From NCBI GenBank assembly GCA_024803745.1, contig JANJXV010000040.1, positions 2,652,257-2,716,256 of the forward strand: a stretch of 64,000 nucleotides of DNA. Reading direction: 5' to 3'. Under the pieces are notes generated by a model, which saw only the letters and a program-made list of their open reading frames with translations, did no database searches and had not been told where the DNA came from. Every line of letters begins with the position of its first letter. Position 1 is the first letter of the stretch. The translations under genes and the position numbers were made by a program. The stretch comes from Megascapheus bottae (lineage: Eukaryota > Chordata > Mammalia > Rodentia > Geomyidae). Positions 1 through 10,935 of this stretch are shown in pieces.

Positions 1-391
1 TTCCGAGCAAGAATTGAACTCGTACCGCGGTAAGATCCTCGGGTGTTGGGATTTGCCGTCGCATTCGCCCCATCTTTACAGACACCGGGGTGGGAATCGC
101 GGGATGTACTTGGGGTGTGGGGGGGTGGCTCGGGCCGTCAGGGAAGAGCCAAAGGGAGCTTTAGCCCCCATCCTGTGTCAGAGCCCGAGGCTCTGTCCCG
201 CTGCAGCATCAGCTCCGAGGTGACAATTCCCCACTCGGAACGGCCTGAGCACCGAGAATTATTGTTCGTCACGGTGACACGGAAGTCTCTTCCGAGGAGC
301 TCAGAATCCAGGCATTGCGCGTGGTTTCCGCTAGCGCCTGCGGCAGTGGGGGAAGCGCCTTCAGACCTTGAGGCTTAAATCTTCGCTTAGG

Positions 392-592
392 GTTTTTTTT
401 TCTTTTTTGCCAGTCCTGGGTCTTGAACTCAGGGCCTGAGCACTGTCCTTGGACTTTCTCAAGGCTGGAGCTCTACCACTGGGGCCACAGCACCACTTCT
501 GGCTCTTGCTGTGTATGAGGTACCCAGGAATTGAACCCAGGTCTTCGTGCATGCTAGGTGAGCGCTCTACCACTAGGCCACACTCCCGGCCC
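392..592 (-). mobile_element. IDL-Geo-type dimeric SINE, near full length
   Basis: On the minus strand this begins at about 592 with a ggccgggagtgtggcctagt-like head, the tRNA-Ala/ID-like left monomer with an A box. The B box on the minus strand is GGTTCAATTCC (527-537), one base from the tRNA consensus. It continues through a linker and the right Geo monomer (ctgtggcc...gtagagctcc...gagaaagtcc) to an A-rich tail, seen here as the T run at about 393-408. Such SINEs are Pol III-derived and mobilised in trans by L1. No convincing target-site duplication is visible, so the copy is probably not recent. Confidence 0.85.
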
Positions 593-599
593 TGTAAAC

Positions 600-2028
600 C
601 GAGGAGATCGGGGATGGTGAAGAGACTTGTGTGTGTGGGGGGGGGCTTTGTCCCTGGAGAGAGGGTGGGGGGGGGAATGGCCCTCCATAGCCTGCCTGGC
701 TGCAGGAGCGACACAGGTGAGCACGCAGGGGGTGGCGAGAAGGGGTGTCACAGGGAGCTATGGGGTTCTGGAGGGACAGTTGAGGACAGGGTGTTGGAAT
801 CTGCCCCGGAAAGACGTAAGGTGCAGCAGGGTTAGGCCGGAGGACGGGTACCCCGGGAAGGCAGGGCTCACGGGGCCCCCCAGGTGCCGGGTGGGCTGGG
901 AACGTGTGAACCTTCCCCGATCAGGCGGGGTCACTGGAGGGATTTCCTCCTCGTGGGGCCCAGTCGTCAGTGCCTGGGCAGCCTGGGGCGAGCCTGGGAG
1001 AGGACCAGAACTCAGGAGTGGCCGAGCGGAGTGTGGGGACCGTCACGTGGGCAGCCCCCGCCTCCAGGAAGCCCCAACACCGGATGCAGTGTCTGCACTC
1101 GGCTGTTATTCATCAGGAGTGAACGAATCGGCCGTGAGAGGCTGGCTGTGCCCGGAGGGCCTGGCAGAGCCCTGGCCGCTCCCCGAGGAGCTGGCCCTCC
1201 ACGGGAGCCGCCTCTGAGAAGGGCAGGGGACGGTCCCGACGGTGAGGGGAGCTGGTGTGGTGAGCGGTCCCCGCGGTCGTCCAGCACTTGGGGAGGGCGA
1301 CAGGGCGAACGGGCTGTGTTCTAGAACGAAGCCCCGGGCACCGGCTGGTGCTGTGGCCAGGGCGCTGACGTGGCAACCTGCCTGCTCTTTAATCTCCTCG
1401 TCTGAGAAGCAGGGATTGGAACACCTGGCTTTTAAGGGCCTGCACTTCCATAAACGCCTCCCTCCCTCCCTCCCTCCCCCCCCAGCTGCAGCAGACATCA
1501 GAGGATGGGTTTTTAATACTTTCCACACAAGTTCCCAGATTTATTGCACCATCTATTTACATGTGGTTACAGAAGGTGGCAGGAGCTGCCCCAGGGGCAG
1601 GAAGCAGGGGAGAGGGCCTTACATGGAGCCGGAGCCCAGACAGATGGAGGGCCCGTCTTCCCGGCACCCTCTGGCAAGAGAGAAACTTACAGAGAACCCA
1701 GTGTGTGCGTGTCGTGCGCGTGCGCGTGGGGGGGGGCTTTGTCCCTGAGAGGTTTGGTCTGGACCGGAAAGACAAGCCTTTGGGTCACGAGGGGGTGATG
1801 ACCTGTGGCAGAGTGACAGGTGCACAGGACAGCTCCGTGTACTTTGAATTTTACTTTTTTTTCCTGTGTTACGTTCGTCTGTAAGAGAGAAAACCCTTGA
1901 AAAGCGAATGTCTTTAGGATTTCAAAACAAAACCAGAAACCTGAGACATCATGGGGGCACCAAGCTCCAGGCTCCAGTGAGAAGCTTGACAATCTCGTTT
2001 TCTGTATCTCCCTCCGGACACCCCTTCC
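600..2028. other. GC-rich unique DNA, no gene supported
   Basis: No recognised exon or RNA gene is seen. There is a short CCTC run at about 1458-1485. Two similar short stretches (about 629-662 and about 1697-1755) pair a TG-rich run with gggggctttgtccctg. They look like degraded minus-strand ends of Geo-type SINEs with CA tails. The open frames here overlap on both strands, as expected in GC-rich non-coding DNA. Confidence 0.5.
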
Positions 2029-2226
2029 TTTATTTATTTATTTTTTTTACCTCTCCTGGGGTTTGAACTCAGGGCCTGAGCGCTGTCCTTGGACTTTCTC
2101 TTGGCTAGAGCTCTACCACTTGAGCCTCAGCACCACTTTTTTCTATGTATGTGGTACCGAGGAATAGAACCCAGGTCTTCGTACATCCTAGGCAAGCACT
2201 CTACCACTAGGCCGAACTCTGCCCCC
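2029..2226 (-). mobile_element. IDL-Geo-type dimeric SINE
   Basis: This has the same architecture as the element at 392-592. A T-rich run (about 2031-2048) is the reversed A tail, followed by reversed Geo monomer words (tttgaactcagggcctgagc, ggactttctc, gctctaccacttgagcc) and the reversed ID-like monomer ending near the ctaggccgaa words. The minus-strand B box reads GGTTCTATTCC (2161-2171), one base off an active consensus. The whole dimer is retained with moderate divergence. Confidence 0.85.
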
Positions 2227-2939
2227 TCCCTCCTTTTTTTCTTAAATGGAACCTTTGAAAGCAGATTCTAGCCAGCTTACATTGTCCCTGTAGGTGCTTT
2301 CCTGTGTGCTTTTGAAAAAAAAAATTTAAAAATCAATATCACCGCAGACCACAAAACCCAAGAGACCCCGAATCCCATCTAATAATCGGGTCATGTGTAA
2401 ATTTCTCAAAGCCATTGGCTCACCTTCCAGATGTCCTTCCACCTCGAATGCCCCCCCCATCCATAAACAGCCATGTGTGTTGAAGGAACTGGGTCAGAAG
2501 AGCCCACCTTGCCGTTTGACTGCTTCCTCGTTTGGTCGTTTACGTCCTTCTCCTCCCCCTACCCCATCCCGCCCTTGCAACCTTAGACTTTAGATTCAGG
2601 AGGGTTTGTTCCTGGTGTGGGGCTGAGCTCTTCCTGTCCCTCTGTGGGACGGGAGGAGACTGGTGGGCGGCCCGAGGGCCCCATGAAGACAGCATCCCGC
2701 TCAGCCTTTCCCCAGTGGCTCTGCTGCCAGGTCCATTATTTCATTAGCGCTTGTGAAATGCCGCCTTCCCCGCTTCTGGGTCCCTTCCTGCCTTCAAGGG
2801 CTAGAATTTCCACTCAGGAGCTCTCGCTTGGCCCACTCTCGGGTCACCGGGATCACACTTCCATCCCCACCGAGCCTTCCCATCGTGGGTTGATTTCCAG
2901 AGCAAACGAGCTGGGACCCTAATGAGGGGGGAAGGATCT

Positions 2940-3115
2940 CTAATGAGTGCATTAGACACATTTCTGCGCTCTGACTGTGTGCCAGGCGCCGCTCTCTAAA
3001 TCCCAGTGGCTGGGCGGCGACCGACGACCACAGCAATCACTGCTTTCTGGGAACCTGCCCCTTGGGGGAGACGGTGGATGGGTTAGACACCGGCAAGGGC
3101 CGGGTCGGTGCTGGA
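2940..3115 (+). mobile_element. Ancient LINE-2 (L2) fragment
   Basis: Words typical of the L2 3' region occur in order: ctgtgtgccaggcgcc, then a ggctgggcgg-like stretch, acagcaatcactg, ctgccccttgggggagac and gttagacaccgg. This follows the familiar L2 order of 'tgtgccaggcactg ... tgccct ... gggggagacagaca'. Divergence is high, as expected for an element older than placental mammals. The assignment rests on word order, not an alignment. Confidence 0.55.
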
Positions 3116-3902
3116 GAGGGTAGGATGGGCAGAGGAGACGGAGGCGCCCGTGGGGGTCGGCACGCCAACCCCCCTGTAAGGGTTTGGGATTTTCCCCTGA
3201 ACATGACGGGCAGATGCTGAAGGGGTCCACAGAGCCACGCGTGGCCGGGGGCGTGGTGTTAAAGGATACGCCTTCTGCCTGGGGTGGTAGGGCCTGGGGG
3301 GGATGAAAATGCTTCTCCCGGGACCGGCACGGCCTTCCTTTCAGATCCCACACTTTGAGCAAGCCTAGCCTCCGGTCTGTCCTTGGCACTGCCCAGTGCT
3401 TCAGGATATAAACCTTCCCTCCCACATTCCATTCCATACTGGAAGTGGGTTGCTGGGGGGAGGGGCAGGGGGAGGAGCGGGAGGGAGCATGGCCACCCTT
3501 TGCCCCGTCTCCTTTTATGGCCGGTTGCTTTGGGAGGCACCTTCACCACCCTTGAGGAGCTGCTTGTTGGCTGGCCGGGATCCCCTGGTGGGCATCCGGA
3601 TGGCTCCAGGCGAGGCCAGCGTTGGTCATGGGAGACTGGACAGCCGTCTACGGGGGGTGGCTTTGCTAACCGGTGAAGATGAGCCGGGCAGCTTCCCCAC
3701 TCCGTGCATGCGTGAAGGCAAGACGCAGCAGGGACGGACAGTGAGGGGCCGAGGCCAGACTCTGCACCCAGGGAAGGACACGGGAGCCGTCCCTACCATG
3801 CCCGAGGCTTCTGGAAGAGCGGGGCGCTGGTGGGAAGGGGAGGTCAGTGTTCCCAGGAGCCTGAACGGAGCACACCCTGTGTAGTTCTCTTAAAAAGACC
3901 AG

Positions 3903-4141
3903 TCGATGGTGCCTGGCGCCTGCCATCCCAGCTATCAGGAGGCTGACATCTGAGGATCGTGGTTCAAAGCCAGCCAGGGCACGAAAAGTCTCCATGTGAC
4001 TCTTACCTCCAGTGAACCACCAGAAAATGGGAAGTGGCACTGTGGCTCCAGTGGTAGAGCGCCAGCCTTGAGCTGGGACAGCGCCCAGGCCTAGAGTTCA
4101 AGCCCCACCACTGACTAAAAAAATAAATAATAATAAATAGA
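3903..4141 (+). mobile_element. B1-Geo-type dimeric SINE
   Basis: The left monomer is 7SL/B1-like (cctgccatcccagctatc, aggaggctgacatctgagga, ggttcaaagccagccaggg). It is joined through ctccagtgaaccaccag to the Geo-type right monomer (ggaagtggcactgtggctcc, gtggtagagcgccagccttg, agttcaagccccacc). An A/T-rich tail (aaaaaaataaataataataa) ends the element. The shared right half links it to the IDL-Geo copies. Confidence 0.85.
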
Positions 4142-4755
4142 CTTTATGACAAACCTGATCACACTCGGTGTGGGATAATGTGCTTCAGACACGCTCAGAC
4201 CCCCCGATGTTGGAATCTAAGCATCCGTTTTATGTATCAAGATATCCAGGTCTAGAAAGCTGGGCATTGAAACCTGGCTAGAATTTAGCACCCTTCTGGG
4301 GTCCCCAGTCTCCACGTGTGGCTTTCCTTGCGACCCGGGGCTCCCTGAATGTCTGGGGTCCTGGCAGGACTTGCTTGTCAGCTGAATTCCACAGGGGCGG
4401 GAGAAATCCAGAAGTCGAAGAGGGCGAATCAGCTTTGCAGGTCGGGCCTCCCTCCACTGAGGAGATTCGACGTTGTTTTTTAAACTTCTCCACGGTGTGA
4501 AGATGATGCGCCTTCTATAAAAGACCTTCGTTCCAGTTTTTAGATTTTGATCTTTATCCAGGCCGGCGTGTGGCGTTTGGTTCTCTCTGGTGCCGGGTGG
4601 TGGCAGTGAGTCTCAGAACCCAGCCCTGGGACGTCACGGTGCCCGTGGATTAAATATGCCATCGCTGCTTGAGCTAGACGTTCAGGAGGAGAGCAGACGT
4701 TACACTAGACCATGCCCTCCCTCCCCCCGGCCCTGCTGGAAAGCTCGAAGACTCC

Positions 4756-4757
<2 letters not shown>

Positions 4758-4795
<38 letters not shown>
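4758..4795. repeat. (GA)n microsatellite
   Basis: An essentially perfect GA dinucleotide array of about 38 bases, flanked by unique sequence. The reading frame across it (alternating R and E) is an artefact. Confidence 0.95.
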
Positions 4796-4798
<3 letters not shown>

Positions 4799-5088
4799 GG
4801 GGCAGGCTCTGGGTTACGTGAACCATCCCTGGTGGTTCAGGAATGTTCTAGAGCACATGGGAAAGCCACATGTCCCCATCTCCGAAGGCACTGAGTCTAT
4901 GGGATAGTGGTTTAACCCTGGGAAGGCATTAGCCGGACGCCATGTTGAAATTCCCTCTTTCTCACACCTACAACCCTCAGCCATCTTCTCTGGGGACGTC
5001 ACAGCCATCAGTGCTTGTGAGACGGTGGAGTAAAGCCAGAGAGAGCCACCCCTGAATGGGACCCATCCACTGGGGGGGGTGTCACCGT

Positions 5089-5102
5089 GTTACCATGGTG
5101 AC
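5089..5102. promoter_or_regulatory. Palindromic RFX/X-box-like motif
   Basis: gttaccatggtgac closely matches the X-box palindrome GTNRCC(N0-3)RGYAAC bound by RFX dimers, with one deviation in the right half-site. It lies in unique sequence about 10 bp before a further ctggcaacag half-site-like word. Function is inferred from motif similarity only. Confidence 0.35.
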
Positions 5103-5636
5103 TGCTCTGGCAACAGGTCCCACACCCCCTGGGAGTGCTGGGGGCGGGGTCCGTCCTTCACAACTGCTTCCGGGGCAGGCTCCTTTCCTGCTGTCCCTGA
5201 GGGAAGGGGACACGTGCCATCTTGGTTTCCTCCAGCTTCCTCCCCGCATTTATCTCACACATCCCTCAGCCTCCCTAAGCCCCCGCCCTTCCCTCCTTCC
5301 CTTACTCCCTCACACCATTTCTGTGAACACCAAATTCCGGAGCCGACTCGGGGAACTCCCTCAGCACTGTCGCTCCCACAAACAGTGAAGGGTCCCTCCC
5401 GTTCTGGAGGACTGCGTCCTGCCGTTCCAGGGTCCAGCGGGACTGGCGTGTAAAACGGGAAGCCAGGCCTTCTCCCGAGAGCCGGCGCTGCTGTGGGAAG
5501 GGGGACACGGGACCTGCAAGCTCCCGAGGTGCCAGGGGGTTCACGCCCCGAGACCCTGCAGAAGGAGGGCAGGTGCTTCCACTGGGGCTGGGGAAACGTC
5601 CCATTCGGCCCACTGAATGGTTAAACAGTGCACCGG

Positions 5637-5638
<2 letters not shown>

Positions 5639-5679
<41 letters not shown>
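5639..5679. repeat. (CA)n microsatellite
   Basis: A perfect CA array of about 41 bases. It is a candidate polymorphic marker. Confidence 0.97.
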
Positions 5680-5680
<1 letters not shown>

Positions 5681-5862
5681 CACCGCACCATCTACCCGGT
5701 GGTCAAGGTGTGTCCTCGTCATCCTGGGCCTGGGTCTCTCTGCTGCCATCCAGCATCTCAGGGCCCAAAAATGCAAAATCAGAAGTTTACAGATTTTACT
5801 GAGTGGAGATTGCGTTGTGTTGTCATTGGACTGAAAACCCCGTACTCGAACTCAAACCCAAA

Positions 5863-5863
<1 letters not shown>

Positions 5864-5901
<38 letters not shown>
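5864..5901. repeat. (TG)n microsatellite
   Basis: A perfect TG array of about 38 bases, 185 bases after the CA array at 5639 and in the opposite base orientation. The two arrays are complementary in an inverted arrangement and could pair as a hairpin when single-stranded. Confidence 0.97.
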
Positions 5902-5902
<1 letters not shown>

Positions 5903-6735
5903 ATCACTGCTTCCCTTGTTTACATCAGAGTCCCAAACTGCTTCCGTGAGCCCACAAACGTGAAGGAACGCTTCCCTGGCGTGTGTTACGCAGCAGAGGA
6001 CCTGGTTTAGGAGGTGCTCTGGCCGCTGGTTCCTCGGGGAAGCTGGACAAGGCAGCTGGTAGAGGGTCTCTGGAAGTGGCTGCCGTGGGGTGGGTGGGGG
6101 CTCTGTCACTGGAGGGGCCCGAGGCAGTTAGCTGGAGCCAGCCAGGAAATTGGACACAGAAAATGTTTTAGCCTGTTTCCTGTGAGTGCAAAGTCTGTTG
6201 TGAATTAGGAGAGAGAAAGAGAGGGAGGGAGGGGGGGAGTTGTCAGTCCGCATGGTCTGAAGCCGTTGGCGATTACTCTTGATCTGAATCTCTTCTCTCC
6301 ATCCCATCCTCTCCCACCTGTAGCCCGGGTGGAGGTCAGAGGGGGTCGTGGCAGGTTTGCCAGTGGGCAGGCCGGCGTGGCGCTGAGGCAGCGGGGACAT
6401 TCGGGCTCTCTTCCTGCCTTCTTTGTTTCTGGAGTGTCTCCTGAGATGCTCTGTGATGGTGGAAGTCCCACTCGCCCCGCCGCGTCCTTCAGCTGACCTC
6501 TGAAGAGGCAGAGAGGTCATAGCCGGGTTGGGTGGGCCGTGGAAGACCCGGTCCCCTCTTTACTTGGCAGAAGTGTTGGCTGGTCGACCTTGGTGACGCT
6601 GTCGGGGTGCTCGTCCCCTGCCAGAACTAAGCGCAGACCACGTCCACCAACCGCGTTGAGGATGTGCTCAGCCTGCACAGTGGGGTCAGTCGGGGAAGGC
6701 TTTGATACTGTTTCTCCATTGTGTGTTCATCTGCT

Positions 6736-6866
6736 CACCATCCATCCATCTGTCCATTCATCCATCCATCATCCATCCATCTGTCCACTCCTCCACTCAT
6801 CCATTCATCCATCAGTCATCCATTTATCTGTCTTCCATTTGTCCATCCATCCAGCCAGCCAGCCAT
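6736..6866. repeat. (ATCC)n tetranucleotide array, degenerate
   Basis: ATCC/CATC words repeat for about 130 bases with interruptions (ctgtcc, ctcctc, attcatcc) and end in three CCAG units. This is an aged microsatellite related in unit to the longer array at 49,930. Confidence 0.9.
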
Positions 6867-6935
6867 TAATTCCTGCTTGTCTCTTACTGCAGGCAGGGGC
6901 TAAGGAAGTGTAGTGAGGAGCCAGGGTGAGCCCTT

Positions 6936-7210
6936 ACCTCCCTCCCTCCCTCCCTCCCTCCCTCCCTCCCTCCCTTCCTCCCCACCTCTCTCCCTCCCTC
7001 CCTCCCCGCCTCCCTCCCTCCCTCCCTCCCTCCCTTCCTGCCTCCCTCCCCACCTCCCTCCCTCCCTCCCCACCTCTCTCCCTCCCTCCCTCCCTCCCCA
7101 CCTCTCTCCCTCCCTCCCTCCCTCCCCACCTCTCTCCCTCCCTCCCTCCCTCCCTCCCTCCCTCCCTCCCTCCCTCCCTCCCTCCCTCCCTGCCTCCCTC
7201 CCTCCCTCCC
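6936..7210. repeat. (CCTC)n polypyrimidine array
   Basis: About 275 bases of nearly pure pyrimidine, mostly CCTC units. Recurrent ccccacctctctccctc interruptions at roughly 30-40 base intervals suggest segmental duplication inside the array. Long mirror-symmetric pyrimidine tracts like this can adopt triplex DNA in vitro. Its translation (LPPSLPPS) is not a protein. Confidence 0.95.
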
Positions 7211-8578
7211 GCGTTCTAGGAGGCAGAGAACAGACAAGGCTGTGGTGAAGCAGACAGAGCCCCCCCTTCTAAGCTCACCGCCCGTTTCGAGGCCTCTGTC
7301 CTCGAATGTCCTCGTTAGCGCCAGGCTGGGAAGGAGTCTTCGGCAGGGGGAAGTGAGCTGAACAGACTTCTTTTCTGGGGGGTCGTGGGGAAGATGGCTG
7401 TGTTCACAAACCAGACACTTGTAGCGGGCGCCCCGGGCCTCTCGCTGGACTTGGGGCACTGCACGGCCACCTCCAGGCTCTCCCCGTGGCTTCTCTGGTT
7501 TCGGTCGCTCCCACCTGACCCGCGGCTCTGGTGTGACGTTGTGAAGGGGCAGATAAGGGAAGGACGGGACCTTGCCAGGCTGGGGTCAGTTCTCCTCTAG
7601 CTCAGGCACCTGCCCTGCTCCTCTTCGTTTCCCAGCATGCTCTGCAGCCTTGCCAGGGCCTGCAGGGCTCCTTGGAATGAGGGTGTAGGTCTGGCAACTA
7701 CGTGTGGATTGCGCCTTGCCCTGACTCCCACAGTGGCCCGTGGAAAGAGCCCGTGTCAGGGAGAAGCCAGGCTTCTCCAGCTCGGTCTGCAGAGGGCGGC
7801 TTTCCTCTCAGAGTTCAACAATAAAACCTTATTAACAACTTGATTCCTGGGGACCCCCAATCTCTGATATTGCCATTCCCCACCCCCCCAGTCCTTGCAG
7901 GCTTGTGGGGGCCCACGGCCCTCTGCCCGTCAGCACGGCAGACCTCGTAAATGCCGCCTCCCACGTCAAGTGGACTTTGTTTTCCTGCAGTGAAATCGGA
8001 GGGGAACGGTTGTGTTTTTAATAGGGTTGAGTTTTATTAAGAATAAATTATTCATCCCGCTCTCTCCATGTGAAGCCCTGTTACCCTGACGGATTAAGTC
8101 TCCATGTCGAATCGCGCTTGACGGGTCTGCGTAATGTTAAGTTTTACAGATTTGGGATTAAATATTCATGTTCTGCGTTCTGGACCCAATCTGGGTTTGT
8201 TTCTGAGTTCTCCTTGGTGTCGTAGGCTAAGGGGATTCGTCCAGAGGCTCCCTGGGGCTTCTGTCCCTTCTCTTCCTCCCCACACAACCACCCCAGAGAA
8301 CCAAAAAACACCAGAGACCATTGCGATGACGGATGCTCACTTCACCGCCCTCCCTTGTCCTGCCGTCTTGGGTCCCACAGTCTCTTCTCTGAGAGTTGTT
8401 TGTTGTTTTTTTTTTAAATAATTCTGGAAGAAAGGAAGTTCTTCCGGTTGGATCTCAGTTGTGTTCAGGGCCTGATCCCCGCCCGTGGCGCCGTCAGGAG
8501 ATGTGGTGCCATTAGGAAGGCTCTTGACACCCCAAGCCCAGAGTGGACCTCTCCTCCTTTTTTGAGTTGGTTAGTGTC
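7211..8578. other. Unique sequence, no gene seen; AT-rich block inside
   Basis: No exon is recognised. A word resembling the CTCF core (tctgcagagggcggc, about 7786-7800) is present but is weak evidence alone. About 8,010-8,180 is markedly AT-rich against GC-rich surroundings and is listed separately as a candidate conserved element. Confidence 0.45.
8010..8180. promoter_or_regulatory. Candidate conserved non-coding element
   Basis: An AT-rich, non-repetitive island with clustered words typical of developmental enhancers: taatagggttgag, ttattaagaataaattattc, ggattaagtctcc and gggattaaatattcatg, which contain TAAT/ATTA cores and GGATTA. It matches no repeat I recognise and has no open frame of note. 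Enhancer status is inferred from composition and lack of decay into repeats. Confidence 0.35.
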
Positions 8579-8662
8579 AAGGCTTGGAGTGGCTGAGCAC
8601 CGGCTATGAGGAAGCTGAGACCCTGAGTTCAAGCCCCAGTACCCACAAGCACAGAAAAAAAT
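8579..8662 (+). mobile_element. ID-like monomeric SINE remnant
   Basis: ggcttggagtggctgagc resembles the ID head. After a degraded middle, ccctgagttcaagccccagt and an A-rich end (cagaaaaaaat) match the ID 3' half. No Geo monomer follows. It is old and partly decayed. Confidence 0.55.
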
Positions 8663-9414
8663 TCCTGACACAATTCACTGTAGAGGGGCTCCCTGACCGG
8701 GCGGCCACCTTTGGTCAAGGTGGCCACTACGCTGGCCAGGCGGGACTCCAGCCCTTCTTGGGGCCCAGGTAACACATCTCATTGCACGCTCCAGATACTT
8801 TCAGGGTCTCCCTGCATCTGTCTAAAGTGAATTCCTGCGATGGGTCACCTCCTTCCGACCGTCCGTCCCCTCCCTGGTGGTACCCAGTGACACACTGTGA
8901 CAAAGTACAGTCGGATTTGCTATAAAGGAAAGATCCAGCGAGGCCCGGTTCCACGATACGTGCTTTTGAGGTTTTCCACACCAGGTTAATATGCAGACGG
9001 TCCCCGGCCTTGGATCTGGTCTTTCACTCATTATTAAGTTGGAGCTGGGAGTGTAGGGGACGGTGAGAAGCGTTTTGTTCTTCCAGGCTGGCCATCTAAC
9101 CACGTGTCAGTGGCCCCCACACAGGATGGAAGGGGCTGTTTTTGTAAATGAACCTAGAGTTGGAGCTAAGGACTCGATCCAGAGCCACGGTGGAAGGAGG
9201 CTTTCGGCGGTTCCAGCTGACCCACCTGCCGTGTGCACCTGCCGGCTCCCCCTCTCGCTGTGCCTCGCGGGCACCTGCTGGATCAGAGCTGTTGGAATCC
9301 TCGGGTGTCTCTGCTCAGGCCCCGAGGGCCGCTCTGCTTGTCCTGAGCGAGACCAGGCAGGCTCAGAAAGTCAGCTTTTCTTGGTCATCAGTGGAATGCA
9401 GTGACCAAGGAAAG

Positions 9415-9609
9415 ACACGGCGCCTGTGGCTCAGGCCTCAAATCCCAGACACTCCGGGGGCTGAGAGCCAGAGGGGACCTGGACAGCAAAGTCCGCAGCC
9501 CAGACTCAGGCGGGGGACGTGACTCAAAGGAGAGCGTGCCAGCTGAGCAAGCCAGCGTAGAGAATCATGAGGCTCAACGTTCAAACCTTAGGGCTTACCA
9601 CAAAGAAAA
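9415..9609 (+). mobile_element. Old B1-plus-ID dimeric SINE (B1-dID-like)
   Basis: The B1-like head (gcgcctgtggctcaggcctc, aatcccagacactccggggg, ctgagagcca) is followed by a spacer and then an ID-like half (gtgactcaaaggagagcgtg, gagcaagcc, aggctcaacgttcaaacctt) with an A-rich end. This resembles the B1-dID family that predates the Geo dimers. Divergence is high. Confidence 0.55.
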
Positions 9610-9929
9610 TAGTGGGGTCATGAGCATGAAGGAGGGGGATGGAGGGGGGAGGGGAGGAGCCATGGGGGCGGGGGCCCCTTCAAAGAGCCGTGTCTATTAT
9701 GGACACACCACCACAAAACCCCTCACCTCTCTAATGCACGTCCTTGCAGGGGTGGAATGATTTAAAAAAGAAAAAACAAGAAGGAAGCTTATCACGTAGT
9801 GCACCGGTGTGTGTGGCCTGCTCTCCCTGCACCGCCTCGGCTCCTGGCCCCGCCCACTCTCCTTGCTCCGCCCCTCTCCCCCACTCCCACCTCTCTCTTC
9901 CTCAACAGAACCTCCCTGTTGGCTGCTGA

Positions 9930-10098
9930 CAACCTAGTTAAATTCAGGCCCCAGGAAATCTGCCACAATCCGTGTTTCCTATTGATTTAGAAATTAAAGA
10001 CTCGGTGATAGAATTCATTATTATGTAATAAACGTCTATTATGGATAGCAGCTTTTCAGTGACTAACTTAATTTTACTGGTTAGTGTTCATTTAAATC
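9930..10098. promoter_or_regulatory. Candidate conserved non-coding element
   Basis: An AT-rich unique block with dense homeodomain- and POU-type words: ttgatttagaaattaaag, gaattcattattatgtaata, aacttaattttactgg and gttcatttaaatctctg. The flanks are GC-rich and hold ordinary SINEs, so the compositional contrast is sharp. No repeat family or coding frame explains it. Confidence 0.35.
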
Positions 10099-10365
10099 TC
10101 TGCTGGCGAGGCGGGCGATGCAAACACTGAAACCTTTTTGTTGTTGTTCTCAAGAAACAAATCAGCAGCTAGGATAATTTCCCCCCCCTTCAAGGTTTTC
10201 CTCCCTCTCCCTTCCTGTGAGCGACTCTGAGGGCTGCCGGTCCTCACACTTACCTCATACTTGGATCTGGGAGTAATCAGACCCAAGGGAAAGGGATTTA
10301 GTTAGAAATCTGAAACGCGGAAGGGGTGGCGGGGAGAGATTACTTTCAAAATCGGACAGTTTGCC

Positions 10366-10585
10366 AGGTTCTGTGATCCCAGCTACTCAGGAGGCTGAGA
10401 TCCGAGGATCGCGGTTCAAACCCAGACTAGGCAGGGAAAGAACATGAGGTTCTCTCCAGTGCCTCACCAGAAATCCAGAAGTGGAGCTGTGGCTCAAGTG
10501 GTAGAGCGCCAGCTTTGAGCAAAAGAGCTCAGGGACAGCGCCTAGGCCCTGAGTTCAAGTCCCCCTACTCCCTCTCTCACACACA
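10366..10585 (+). mobile_element. B1-Geo-type dimeric SINE with CA tail
   Basis: The left half reads gatcccagctactcaggagg, ctgagatccgaggatcgcgg and ttcaaacccagactaggcag. The right half reads ccagaagtggagctgtggct, caagtggtagagcgccagct and gggacagcgcctaggccctg, then ttcaagtccc. The tail is a short (CA)n (about 10,577-10,588) rather than pure A. Confidence 0.85.
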
Positions 10586-10710
10586 CACCTGTCAGCTTGG
10601 AGTTGTGAATTTATATCTCTAATCTCATCCCAAGGTAGTGCAGTGCGGAGATGAAGGGGTAGGAAAAGCCACAGACTAAGACCTGATCCTCTTCCTCCCC
10701 CCTTTCTTTT

Positions 10711-10769
10711 CATGCATGTGTATGTGTGTACGTACGTATGTGTGTGTGCATGTAGGTAGGTAGGTACCT
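10711..10769. repeat. Mixed TG/ACGT/AGGT microsatellite
   Basis: TGTATG, TACG and TAGG tetranucleotide words follow each other and abut the minus-strand SINE at 10,772. This fits degeneration of that element's tail into a microsatellite. Confidence 0.8.
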
Positions 10770-10771
10770 GT

Positions 10772-10935
10772 GGTGGGTGCCGGCATTGAGGTTTGAACTC
10801 AGGGCCTCAGCTCAGCTGTCCCCAAGCTTTTTTGCCCAAGGTTGGCGTTCTGCCGTTTGAACCACAGCTCCGCTCATGGCTTTTTGGTGGAAGAGTCTCG
10901 GGGATCTTCCTCAGATCTCGAAGTTCCTCGCAGTT
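10772..10935 (-). mobile_element. Degraded B1-Geo-type SINE
   Basis: Reversed Geo words (aggtttgaactcagggcctc, cagctgtcccc, ccgtttgaaccacagctccg) come first, followed by ggctttttggtggaagagtc and cctcagatctcgaag, the reversed B1 half. Substitutions and a shortened B1 half show age. Its tail side merges into the microsatellite at 10,711. Confidence 0.65.

Noticed and set aside
7786..7800. CTCF-like core word tctgcagagggcggc
   Set aside because: One partial match in 64 kb is expected by chance, and there is no flanking support or conservation evidence.
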